A stretch of 40,257 nucleotides of DNA. Origin: Algicola sp. (GTDB lineage: Bacteria > Bacteroidota > Bacteroidia > Flavobacteriales > Flavobacteriaceae). The translations under genes were made by a program, and so were the position numbers. Every line of letters begins with the position of its first letter. The stretch's first letter is position 1. Of this stretch, positions 30,501 through 40,161 are shown one piece after another. Under the pieces are notes generated by a model. That model had not been told where the DNA came from and ran no database searches. It worked only from the letters and a program-made list of their open reading frames with translations. The DNA lies in assembly GCA_018222875.1 (NCBI GenBank), contig JAAEZL010000016.1:1-40257 (forward strand). Reading direction: 5' to 3'.

Positions 30501-31361
30501 CAAGTCATATTGGAATACCGCATTACCTATTCCTGAAATATACAATATTTGACTATTTGGAGAAAACTCAACTCCATATATACTGTCATCTATTGGCTCA
30601 TCAATAAGAGTTATAGCATTAGTTAATATCCCTGTCGAAGAATCAAAATCGAAGAGTTGAGCCTGATTTAAACTACCCTCATGAGCAATTGCTAACTTAG
30701 TACCATCAGGAGAACATTTAATTGTCCCTAAAGTATTCCCGACAAAACCTCCTGTATAAGTACCAATTGCACTAATTATTGGATTTGTATTAACTCCAGA
30801 AGCAGTTACACGAAAAGCAACAAATTCATCACTTTCCCATTTATGACTTATAACCCAGTATCCATCACCCGTTTGATTTTGGATAGCCGTAACTTTTTCA
30901 GAAGTAGGTGTTGCTAATAGAATATTCTTATTGGCAGTTATACCACCTAATGAGGAGTCTAGAGTCATATCTACTTCTGAAAATTGTAATCCATTATTTC
31001 CACCTAAATCATCTACGGTAAAAATGTAGTAGATATTAGAATTATCTGGCTTAGGTACAATAATTGCTGATTGGGTACTTGAAAAATCACCATTTAGACC
31101 AGTACCATTTAGCATGATATCATGATTCCTGTTCCAAACAGTCACACCGTCTGTATAAAATAATAAACTTCCAAAACCGTCTGATATTGATGCACAACCC
31201 TCATCAGTATTTAGTTCGCCGTCTAATAATGGTACAGGTAGACCACTATTAAAATCTAAACCGGCATTTTCTCCAAAGTACCAAATATTTGTTTCATTTT
31301 GTCCATAAATTATACATGGAGCAAAACAAAAATAAATAAATACATATAAGATTCGGGTCAT
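27591..31361 (-). CDS. large secreted PKD / repeat protein with gliding-motility (CHU_C / T9SS type B-like) C-terminal domain
   Basis: Signal peptide; [16 protein letters not shown] start; PKD-like [32 protein letters not shown]; several QCD/VCDDxxNDGxxxF repeats; C-terminal [19 protein letters not shown]...IYDRYGKLL...GWDGLYNG. Confidence 0.9.
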   Translation of the reverse strand: [1256 protein letters not shown]

Positions 31362-31443
31362 GTTCTTTCTGTCATCAATAAGTTTGGATTTGATAATTTA
31401 ATCAATTTTAATCTTATTATTAATATTAATTATTTTATTAATA

Positions 31444-32238
31444 TTAATTATTCCAATCTAAAGTTAATGAAATTTCCAAGTCTATAGAAGGGTCACTAAC
31501 TGTTACTGTACTTGGCGCAAGAATAATGTATTCAGAAAACGATAGTTCTCTGTATGATGGAGGACCCAATAGCAAGTCCTGACTTATACCGCCTCCATCA
31601 TCATCAGCCAAACCTATTCTAATTAATTGATTTGGATCTAAATACAAATTCTCAGTTGATAAATCCCATGTTAAGTCTCCTTGATTTTCTTTTACAATAG
31701 ATGTATGCCAATTTTGAAAATTCAATCCTCCTTCAAATGGGTTAATTTTCCCTTTTACAATGCCAAAAAACACATCTGCAAGTCTGTTTGGATCTGAATC
31801 AACAAACTCGGGATCCCAAGTATTATTAATATCTGAGAAAGAATTAATTTGAAGTTGATTAATCTTAATGGCATTTCCTCTTTCCACATCTACACTAATT
31901 GTTTTAATCGATTCTTGACCCGATGCATTCTTAGCTGTAACACTTATAGTTTTATTTCCTAAAGTATCAAAACTAAAATACAATGTAGTTCCCGTTCCAA
32001 AATCACTCTGTAGATTAAAGCTAATTGACTGATCATTTGCAAAACCCTCAATATTGGTAATATTTGAAGTACTCGTTATATTAACAGTTAATAATTCATC
32101 GATAACAACCGACTCAGAACTTGCCGTTAATATAATGTCAAATGTTGTATTATTATCTTGGGGACCTTCTGAATCATCTGATGAGCTGCAAGAGAAAAAG
32201 AGCAAATTGATCATTAATATTGTTATTGTTTTTTTCAT
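31444..32238 (-). CDS. putative secreted lipoprotein
   Basis: MKKTITILMINLLFFSCSSSDDSEGPQDN (lipobox LFFSC followed by an acidic/serine stretch); no functional family recognised. Confidence 0.65.
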   Translation of the reverse strand: MKKTITILMINLLFFSCSSSDDSEGPQDNNTTFDIILTASSESVVIDELLTVNITSTSNITNIEGFANDQSISFNLQSDFGTGTTLYFSFDTLGNKTISVTAKNASGQESIKTISVDVERGNAIKINQLQINSFSDINNTWDPEFVDSDPNRLADVFFGIVKGKINPFEGGLNFQNWHTSIVKENQGDLTWDLSTENLYLDPNQLIRIGLADDDGGGISQDLLLGPPSYRELSFSEYIILAPSTVTVSDPSIDLEISLTLDWNN

Positions 32239-32855
32239 TTTTTTTCATTTAAATTTTTATAGATTCTGTAGCTAAACTCATTAATTGTATTTTCAAGCAT
32301 TTTAGAAGCTTTTGCCTTTATTCCATCTTTTACAATTACTCCAGAAATTGTATACGATTCTCGGGGAAAAGTATTGTGTTTTTTCTCCGATTCTACATAA
32401 ACATTAATACTATCCCTTAAAATAGAGCCTGTAATTTTAAATTCAAAATAATCTTTTTCAGAATCGCCTATATATTCGTTGTTGTTATATTCCGTATAAA
32501 CAGAAAAAGCTTCAGAATATTCTCGAAATATTAAAGTGTCGATTACTACTTTAACGTTAGATTCATTGCTGATGATTATATTTCTAAATTTCAATTTTTC
32601 CTTAAGAGATTTCAATATTTCATAATTAATATCTGGATTTATGGAATCTTCAAGACTATAAAAAACTGGATCATAAGTATCAATTGAATTGACTATAGTA
32701 GGCTCATAATTTAAAGAGATTTCATATTGATTATCAAACTTGTGTTTTTTCCATTTAAAATGATTAGAAATATTTTCACTGCTTACAGCATTACATCCAT
32801 AAAAAAATATGTTACAGATAATTATTGAAACTATTAATATTCTATTAGAAAACAT
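32235..32855 (-). CDS. putative lipoprotein, candidate immunity or partner protein of the Rhs protein
   Basis: ILIVSIIICNIFFYGCNAVSS lipobox; starts about 12 bp downstream of the Rhs gene; overlaps the next ORF by 4 bp. Confidence 0.5.
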   Translation of the reverse strand: MFSNRILIVSIIICNIFFYGCNAVSSENISNHFKWKKHKFDNQYEISLNYEPTIVNSIDTYDPVFYSLEDSINPDINYEILKSLKEKLKFRNIIISNESNVKVVIDTLIFREYSEAFSVYTEYNNNEYIGDSEKDYFEFKITGSILRDSINVYVESEKKHNTFPRESYTISGVIVKDGIKAKASKMLENTINEFSYRIYKNLNEKK

Positions 32856-32866
32856 AAGTTAATAAT

Positions 32867-35800
32867 TTAAAATTCCGCATTCACACCATAAGTACTGACA
32901 GCTCCTAACATTCCTGATACAACACCTCCAAGAATTATTTTTTCAGTTATTGGTTTAGCTCCCCACCAACTCTCCATTTTCTCTTGTAAAAATTTAGCAT
33001 TGGCTTTATAATTAAAATTTAAACTAAACAGATCGAATTTTGGAACTTTACCTACACCCAAGTCTGAAGCCAAACCATACAGCAACCATCCAGTCGCATG
33101 GCTTTGAATATTTTTTATGTTTAATATTTTTTCTCCTTCTCCTAATTTTATTAAACCGCCAGCAAATTTAAAAAATGTCAAATCTTCAAATACACCTTTA
33201 TCATTTTTAGCAATATTATTAACAATACCACCAATTGAATTATCCAATAAATTTCTTGTCAACTTACCTATCCATTCCTTTTTTGCTAATAAACCTGTTG
33301 CAGCCGCACCATCTTTGCCTGCTTTGTAGAGCAATTCTTTGCCTTGTCCAATTAAGTTATTAACAGCTGCCATAGCTCCCGAAAACAACATCAAATTCAT
33401 TCGATCCTTATCGAGTTTAAAGTTAAATGTAAACCCTTTTTCTAAATCAAAATCAAAGATTGCTTTTGTATACGATTTAATCATTGCTTTACCGGTAGCA
33501 ATCAAAGCTTTTGAGAAAATTGTTCCCTGACTTATACCTCCACCTGCAAGAAATGTGCCAGTGGCAGCTTTGGTTGCTAGAACATTGGCAGCATAAGCTC
33601 CTACGATAGCACCAACTATTGCTCCTTTCCACCAATCTTTCCCCCAATCGCTCGGATCAAATGACCCTTGGTGCATACTAGCGCCAAGATAGCCTCCAAA
33701 TATTGCTCCAAGTGCAATCATCCAAAACTCTCCATTAGGATCATTTAATACCAGTGGGTTATTCCATACATAACCATAACGATTATAACTCTGGGTATTG
33801 TATGGATCTTGAATATAATTATCAGGTGATAAAAAACGTCCTAAATTAGAATCGTACATTCTACCATTCATATGTATCAACCCAATTTCAAAAAAATGTT
33901 CGTGGCCCGTAAAACCTCTTCCTAATAAAGAATCATGAGTAAATGTTGTACTTCCAGTTGAAGATGAATAATTATCAACCTTACCCCAAGCACCAAATTG
34001 TCGTTCTTCTAATATATTAAGATTTTCGTCCGAAATTGATAAAATACTACCCAAATAGTCTCTATGTAAATAGTGATAATCGTTAATATCTCCCAACGGA
34101 AAGTTATTAGTTTTAATGTGCACTAATGGTGCTTTATAAGCATCTCCTCCAAGATAAATTATAATCTTTGTCGAAGCATCCGCTTGATTTTCTATAATTT
34201 CACTAGGGATAATACTGCTGTAATATTTATGATATTTACGATTGTTTATATTGGCATCCGTACCACCATAAAAAGCTTGAGTTCTATTTTTCATAGGACC
34301 ATACAAAAAGTCTACTTTGCCATGGTTTTCTTCGCTAATACTTGTTGGTTTTTTAAACGCATTGTATTTAACTTCTTGTAATTCATTTTGCAACGCGTAA
34401 TTTTCTCCATTAGTGTTTAATTCAATATTGTCTAACCGATAGGTATTTCCCGCTTGATAATTATAATCACCTAGTAGTGAATTATTCGTAATTCTCCCAG
34501 TCGCATCATAACTATTACTTTGAGCTGCAGGACCATTAATTTGAGTTAATCTATCTAGTGAATCATGTGTAAAACTTTCATCCCAATTATTAAATGCATA
34601 GTTTTTTCTACTGTTAAGTATTCCTCTTTGAGCATCAAAACTATAGTCCATTTCTAAAGCAACTACTGGCGGAACTGGGGGGTCAAATGGACCTGTCAAT
34701 GTTAATTTTCTATCATAAATTTTCACCAAATATCCATATTGATCATATTGTCTAGTCTTCATAAATCCATTTCCTAACGTAGTACTTAATGATTGTCCTC
34801 TTGCGTTCGCACTAGTAAGCTTCCACTTTAGGCTGTTAGAATCAAAATCTCTTATTTCTGTTAGTATCCCTGAAGCATCATAAAGATTTTTTATTTTTAC
34901 TGTACTACTGTTTCCTGAAGTAATACTATATGAACTATAGGTGCTATTCTCAATACGACCAAAACTATCATAGGTGAGCGTTTTGGAGAATTTTGCAACA
35001 TCCGTATTTTCTCTTATCTCTTGAATTCGCGAAGAATTGTCGTATGTATAAAAATATTCATAACTTTTATTGTTGAAAACATCAGAACTAGTTATGGATG
35101 AAAGTAATTTGGAATTAGAATCATAAACATAAGAAGATGTTAAATTCGTTTCATCGCCAACAATCGCCTTACTGATTAATTTTCCATAGTCGTCGTAATT
35201 ATAGGTTGTAACACCTTTAGGAGAGATTTCTTCTATTATTTCTCCTAAAATGTTATAATTGAAAGTGTATGAGCCAGATGAAGGGTCAATTAAATTTTGT
35301 TTTCTTCCCCAATCGTCAATCGTAACATTGACCGTATGACTACCATAATTTGCGGATTTCATAGCTCCGTTACCATGGTAAGTGTAAGTAACAGTCCCTC
35401 CAGGATCTTGAACAGACGCAATGTTCCCACTAGCTATTTTTGTTGTAACTACAGTTTTAGTTCCATCATTGGTAGTTGTGACTAGCCCGTTATAAGTGGT
35501 ATTGATAGTTTTTCCTGTATATAGTTGTCTTGAAATTGGACGTCCATAAGAATCGTAAAAATATTGGTTCCATTGTGATGCTGAAGAAGTACTGAAATAA
35601 GGTTCGCTTTCTCTAAACTTTTTTCCTATTATATCGTATTCAAACGATTTTTGAATCCATTTATCATTTATGTTCAAAGTTTTAATTTGTACCATCCAAC
35701 CATATGGATTGTAATATACTTTCTCATCCTGTCCCTCATCATAATCTGTTAATTTAGTATAACACCAGCCATTACCAGATAAAAATTCTTTATTGTACTC

Positions 35801-38800
35801 ATAATTAGTTTCATTTCCAAGATAATCTGTCTCCTTTAACAGTCTGTTCCAACCATCGTAATTAAACGAAGTAGTTAACCCATACTCATCTGTTGTGGAG
35901 AGAAGATTACCATTGTTTACATTATAATTAAAGTAGGTAACTTGCCCTTCAATATTTGTGCTTTCCTCTAAAAACCTGCCACTTGAGTCATATGCATATA
36001 ATTCGGTTCTCGAAACAACTCCTGTTCCACTAATAGTCTTGCTTGTTACATTTCCATATAAATCATAAAGGAAGTCTTGAGTTAGCCATGATGTTCCATT
36101 TCCCCTGTTTTTCAATTGGCTAACTAGTCCATTTAAATATGTAAATTGACTTTCAGTGGTAAAAGAATTAGATCCGAGCACGCTAGTTTCTATCTTATTG
36201 CTCAATCTACCTACATGATAAGTGTTGTTTGTTGGAACTAAATTGTTGTTATATTGATATGTAACTGTTTTCGACCCTCCAGGAAATACCGATGTATAAC
36301 TCAAGGGATTATAATAATTATCATAGCTATATGTTTTTGTCGTTACAAAACCTTGAAGAGCATCATCGTGAATAATTTGACTTGGAACGTTAATATAAAC
36401 TTTACTACTGGTGATGTTTGTCAAATAAGAATAATTCATCTTGGTAGCGTATCCCGTTGGGCTAGTAGAATTCAAAGTAGATAGCCATTGTTCATCTATT
36501 GCTCCTCTATTACTCATATCAAATTTAGAGACATTCCATAGTTGGGACACATCATTTCCAAACCAATTTGTTTTACGTACAGTTTTAAAGCCTAAAAAAC
36601 CTAACCCTTCAATATTTGATACTGCGCCAGAATATAAGAATAATTGTCTTTGTACAATTCCTGATGCTGTGTTATTAACTTCCTTAACAAGTTTAAATGA
36701 TGGGGCAATATTTATATTTATATTTGGGTATTGTTCAATTATATCTGGTGTATAGACACTGACATCATCTGGGTCGTCAAGAGTTTCATAATAAATATCC
36801 GTAATTAATTGATCATTGGTTATTTTTTCCAAAGTCATATCAATTTTGTGATCTTTAGAAAATTCATATGCCGTGACAACATCTCCGTCAATATAAGCAT
36901 ATTCAAGATTTCCATTGGAACCGCTAGCTTCTAAAAATATAGGTATCCCATATTTTTTAGTTCCGTTATTTGTTTCTGTATAATTCTCTGTTAAGGAAAA
37001 ACTAGGACTAGAACTTGTACTATTTTGAATATTGGCATAAGTCTGAATATTTTCGGCAACTGTACTATTAGAATCTAATGGAGTATGGACTTGATGTTTT
37101 ATAATATCTGTTTTCCCGTCTCCATTAATATCTTGAGCGATATAATGAAATTCATGAAGTGGATTTAGCATTTGAATCCCAAACGTATAAGAAGTCCCAA
37201 CGAATAAATGAGTTTTTTCATAATTAAACCCTAAATCCTTGCCGTAAGTGAAAATACTACTACCTTTCGACATATAGAATTGCCAATTTGAATCATTATT
37301 CGCCTGAGGAATTAAAAAGTCCATTTTACCATCTCCGTTGTAATCACCTAACAAAATTGGCTTTTCCAAATCAATGTGAGAATTTGGCAAATAAGCAATT
37401 TCATTCAATTGATTTGAACTGTTTATTGTGTAAATACGAACTGATCCATCTCTAAAATGTATTAAATCTGTTTTACCATCACCATCAAAATCAGCTCCGA
37501 AAACTCGATCGTCATCACTAGAAATTCTTGAAGTTAAACTTCCCAAGTTTATAGCCGTATCATTTGTTATATTTCTATTTAAGTCTATAAAATATACAGG
37601 GGAGTTACCCAAATTCACATACTCCGTTCCGCAGTCACATTCTTCAGTATCTTCTGTATAATTATAATATGTTTCGCAAACACGTTTATAATACTTCTTT
37701 GGAATAACAATTACATCTGTAAGACCGTCGCCATTGAAATCACCATTAATGTATTCCTTAGAAATAATTCTGTAATCATTACTTCCTGTGTGGGGTTGAC
37801 CACATTCTAATTCTTCAACATCTCCGATAGGAAAATTATAAGCTTTGTCATACTCAAAAGTAGCACCAGTCGTTGATGATAATGAAAAGGTACTAAAGGT
37901 AACTGTTGAATTAGTACCTGGAGCTTCTTCACTCACAACAGTAATTCCTTGCTGTTGCATTACACTATTGTTAGAACTGAGAATATTTGAAGTGAATACT
38001 TCATTAAACTCATCTTGGAAATTAATATTATATGTATCTGTTTGATTATTGGCATCAAACATTTCTGTGATAATATTAATTTTAGTTCTATCCGTATTGT
38101 CAAACAATATTAAGTCTAAATTTCCATCAGCGTCAACATCTCCCGATCTCATTCTTGACGTTATAAAGTCAATACCCGGGGTAATAGAATGAGGTGAAGG
38201 TATTTTATTAAATCCATCGTTTGTAGAACCATAATCAAAAATTATTGGCGCGAATGATTCATTATTTTCATTAAATTCAGTAATTGATTTAAGTTTTTCA
38301 TAGCCCAAACTTGTTGGAACATCATGATTTAATGAATACTTTCTAAATTGTTGACCCCCACCTTTTATAATAACATTCTTTAGAATATTTGTCCTAATGA
38401 ATGTTTGATCGTTAATATATGAAACTCTAGGTCTAGCCCTTAATCCATACTCAAATGATATCTCATTTGGAGGATTACTAGTATATACTCTTGCCCCATA
38501 CTTAATCTTGCTTATTCTTAATAACCCATTACTATTTTGATATCTATATTCTATGTAATTTCCTTGAGGATCTTTAGACATATTTAAAGCCCATTCTAAT
38601 TTACCTCTTGAATTTCCAGATTGACCATACCACGATATTGTTCCATCTGGAGAAATAACTTTGAAGTATAATGGCCCATAAGAAGAGCCATATGTTGATG
38701 TGCCTATTGCCAATATTTTTAAATTAGAATAATTCTCCGTTTGATATTCAGAATTGTCGGCACCATAAGTACCTGTTCCTGATTTTAATATTAACCTTTG

Positions 38801-39277
38801 GCCATCTAAAGCAAATCTATCTTTGGAATTGAAATTTACACCATCTATTTCTCCATCATGAAATTGTGAAGAAGGCAACCTAGAAATCGTTGAAATCCCA
38901 GTAATATTCCAACCCCAGCCTGCTAGACCGTTTGATGATTGACTATTATATGAAATTGATACGTTAGGAACCATTTCCTTAATTCCTGGAGGTAGAGTTA
39001 ATGGTATATTATATCTTGCTCCTCCAGATGGAGACACAGAGAACTCCCCTCTAGTAGTACCTGCTGAAGAGGACGAAGCCCTATTTATTAAATTTGAAGA
39101 TTCAGGTGAATTAGAAGTTGAAGATGTCAAACTTATAACTTCCCCTTTATTTGTTGAATATTTTTTAAAATTTATATTTTTATTATTGTTTTCAGAATTA
39201 TTTAAAGGTTTTTGACTAAAACCATTTAAAAATGCTAACATAAATGTAGCCAAAGTAATTATTTTAAAATATTTCAT
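32867..39277 (-). CDS. SpvB/FG-GAP/Rhs-repeat giant protein with Rhs core and candidate toxin tip
   Basis: SpvB-like N-terminus (GEFSVSPSGGARYNIPLTLPPGIKEMVPNVSISYNSQSSNGLAGWGWNI), FG-GAP-like DxNGDGxxD motifs, many YD-type repeats, RHS core GLIHMNGRMYDSNLGRFLSPDNYIQDPYNTQSYNRYGYVWNNPLVLNDPNGEF, then a distinct C-terminal tip. Confidence 0.9.
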   Translation of the reverse strand: MKYFKIITLATFMLAFLNGFSQKPLNNSENNNKNINFKKYSTNKGEVISLTSSTSNSPESSNLINRASSSSAGTTRGEFSVSPSGGARYNIPLTLPPGIKEMVPNVSISYNSQSSNGLAGWGWNITGISTISRLPSSQFHDGEIDGVNFNSKDRFALDGQRLILKSGTGTYGADNSEYQTENYSNLKILAIGTSTYGSSYGPLYFKVISPDGTISWYGQSGNSRGKLEWALNMSKDPQGNYIEYRYQNSNGLLRISKIKYGARVYTSNPPNEISFEYGLRARPRVSYINDQTFIRTNILKNVIIKGGGQQFRKYSLNHDVPTSLGYEKLKSITEFNENNESFAPIIFDYGSTNDGFNKIPSPHSITPGIDFITSRMRSGDVDADGNLDLILFDNTDRTKINIITEMFDANNQTDTYNINFQDEFNEVFTSNILSSNNSVMQQQGITVVSEEAPGTNSTVTFSTFSLSSTTGATFEYDKAYNFPIGDVEELECGQPHTGSNDYRIISKEYINGDFNGDGLTDVIVIPKKYYKRVCETYYNYTEDTEECDCGTEYVNLGNSPVYFIDLNRNITNDTAINLGSLTSRISSDDDRVFGADFDGDGKTDLIHFRDGSVRIYTINSSNQLNEIAYLPNSHIDLEKPILLGDYNGDGKMDFLIPQANNDSNWQFYMSKGSSIFTYGKDLGFNYEKTHLFVGTSYTFGIQMLNPLHEFHYIAQDINGDGKTDIIKHQVHTPLDSNSTVAENIQTYANIQNSTSSSPSFSLTENYTETNNGTKKYGIPIFLEASGSNGNLEYAYIDGDVVTAYEFSKDHKIDMTLEKITNDQLITDIYYETLDDPDDVSVYTPDIIEQYPNININIAPSFKLVKEVNNTASGIVQRQLFLYSGAVSNIEGLGFLGFKTVRKTNWFGNDVSQLWNVSKFDMSNRGAIDEQWLSTLNSTSPTGYATKMNYSYLTNITSSKVYINVPSQIIHDDALQGFVTTKTYSYDNYYNPLSYTSVFPGGSKTVTYQYNNNLVPTNNTYHVGRLSNKIETSVLGSNSFTTESQFTYLNGLVSQLKNRGNGTSWLTQDFLYDLYGNVTSKTISGTGVVSRTELYAYDSSGRFLEESTNIEGQVTYFNYNVNNGNLLSTTDEYGLTTSFNYDGWNRLLKETDYLGNETNYEYNKEFLSGNGWCYTKLTDYDEGQDEKVYYNPYGWMVQIKTLNINDKWIQKSFEYDIIGKKFRESEPYFSTSSASQWNQYFYDSYGRPISRQLYTGKTINTTYNGLVTTTNDGTKTVVTTKIASGNIASVQDPGGTVTYTYHGNGAMKSANYGSHTVNVTIDDWGRKQNLIDPSSGSYTFNYNILGEIIEEISPKGVTTYNYDDYGKLISKAIVGDETNLTSSYVYDSNSKLLSSITSSDVFNNKSYEYFYTYDNSSRIQEIRENTDVAKFSKTLTYDSFGRIENSTYSSYSITSGNSSTVKIKNLYDASGILTEIRDFDSNSLKWKLTSANARGQSLSTTLGNGFMKTRQYDQYGYLVKIYDRKLTLTGPFDPPVPPVVALEMDYSFDAQRGILNSRKNYAFNNWDESFTHDSLDRLTQINGPAAQSNSYDATGRITNNSLLGDYNYQAGNTYRLDNIELNTNGENYALQNELQEVKYNAFKKPTSISEENHGKVDFLYGPMKNRTQAFYGGTDANINNRKYHKYYSSIIPSEIIENQADASTKIIIYLGGDAYKAPLVHIKTNNFPLGDINDYHYLHRDYLGSILSISDENLNILEERQFGAWGKVDNYSSSTGSTTFTHDSLLGRGFTGHEHFFEIGLIHMNGRMYDSNLGRFLSPDNYIQDPYNTQSYNRYGYVWNNPLVLNDPNGEFWMIALGAIFGGYLGASMHQGSFDPSDWGKDWWKGAIVGAIVGAYAANVLATKAATGTFLAGGGISQGTIFSKALIATGKAMIKSYTKAIFDFDLEKGFTFNFKLDKDRMNLMLFSGAMAAVNNLIGQGKELLYKAGKDGAAATGLLAKKEWIGKLTRNLLDNSIGGIVNNIAKNDKGVFEDLTFFKFAGGLIKLGEGEKILNIKNIQSHATGWLLYGLASDLGVGKVPKFDLFSLNFNYKANAKFLQEKMESWWGAKPITEKIILGGVVSGMLGAVSTYGVNAEF

Positions 39278-39289
39278 GATTGATGGTGG

Positions 39290-39847
39290 TTAAAGTTTGA
39301 TTACTTTTTTAGTGATGGTTTCATTGTTGCTCAAATGAAAGTGGACGAAATAAATTCCTGAAGATTTCTGAGAAAAATCTACTACAGCTGTATTGTAGTC
39401 ACTAGAAAAGTTGACTTTCTCAATTAATGTTCCTTTAACATCAAAAATATTAATTGAACTGCCAAGATTGACCCCTTCTTTAAAGCTAAATTCAATTTGA
39501 AGTTTATCCTTTACCGGATTAGGATGTAAAGTGATTACATTAAAGCTTTCCTTATTGAGTTCTTCTTCTAATTCTTCAGCAACGAGATCTTTTGCAATAG
39601 GATTAGCGAGTCTACTACTACAACTAGTACCAAACACACATAAATACCGTTTTGTTTGATTACCGGCATTGTCATAATCAAAAAGTAATCGATAATCAGT
39701 TGGTGGTGGTGGCATTCTCAAAAGCTCCAAACTATCAGACAATTTAGAATTATCTTTTAAATTTGTATTGTTAGTCTCTTGGGAGTTAATGAAGAGAGAA
39801 AAAAAGAAAAGAAATAAGCTTAGCTTTGCAGGTGTTTTTAGCATCAT
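39290..39847 (-). CDS. secreted protein with T9SS type A sorting domain; ORF track extends to 39898 but the start is likely MMLKTPAKLS
   Basis: Signal peptide LSLFLFFFSLFINSQ; C-terminal LHPNPVKDKLQIEF...INIFDVKGTLIEKVNF...GIYFVHFHLSNNETITKKVIKL. Confidence 0.8.
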   Translation of the reverse strand: MMLKTPAKLSLFLFFFSLFINSQETNNTNLKDNSKLSDSLELLRMPPPPTDYRLLFDYDNAGNQTKRYLCVFGTSCSSRLANPIAKDLVAEELEEELNKESFNVITLHPNPVKDKLQIEFSFKEGVNLGSSINIFDVKGTLIEKVNFSSDYNTAVVDFSQKSSGIYFVHFHLSNNETITKKVIKL

Positions 39848-40127
39848 AATTAATTTAGTTTGATTTATATAAAGTTTATTGTTCAACTTAATAATCAAAA
39901 CTAACCCTGTGCAAAAGGATTAAATTGATTAAAATCAAATTAATTAATTAGGATACAATTCAATCTCAACTTTGAATTATAATATAAACGTAAGAAAATT
40001 TAATCGATTATATTCTACAATATAAAATTTTAACAATTTGGTAACATGAGATTTGAATTAACAAAACTACTGTTTACGCTCAACCATTGTTACCGCTTCA
40101 TTTATTACAGTTTACAAAACGAATAAT

Positions 40128-40149
40128 TTATGTCCCTTGTGTTGTCCCT
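40128..40149 (+). repeat. candidate integrase arm-type sites (right pair)
   Basis: ttatgtccct (40128) and tgttgtccct (40140), 12-bp period, same orientation as the left pair. Confidence 0.45.
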
Positions 40150-40161
40150 TATAAAACATTT

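Noticed and set aside
27591-31361. Repeated CDDxxNDG segments as a DNA-level tandem repeat array
   Set aside because: Repeats are protein-level divergent Ig/T9SS-type modules, typical of large Bacteroidota surface proteins.
31416-31453. AT-rich direct repeat TTATTAATATTAATTATT x2 at the end of the lipoprotein gene
   Set aside because: Simple AT-rich sequence in an AT-rich genome; two copies only, no clear function.
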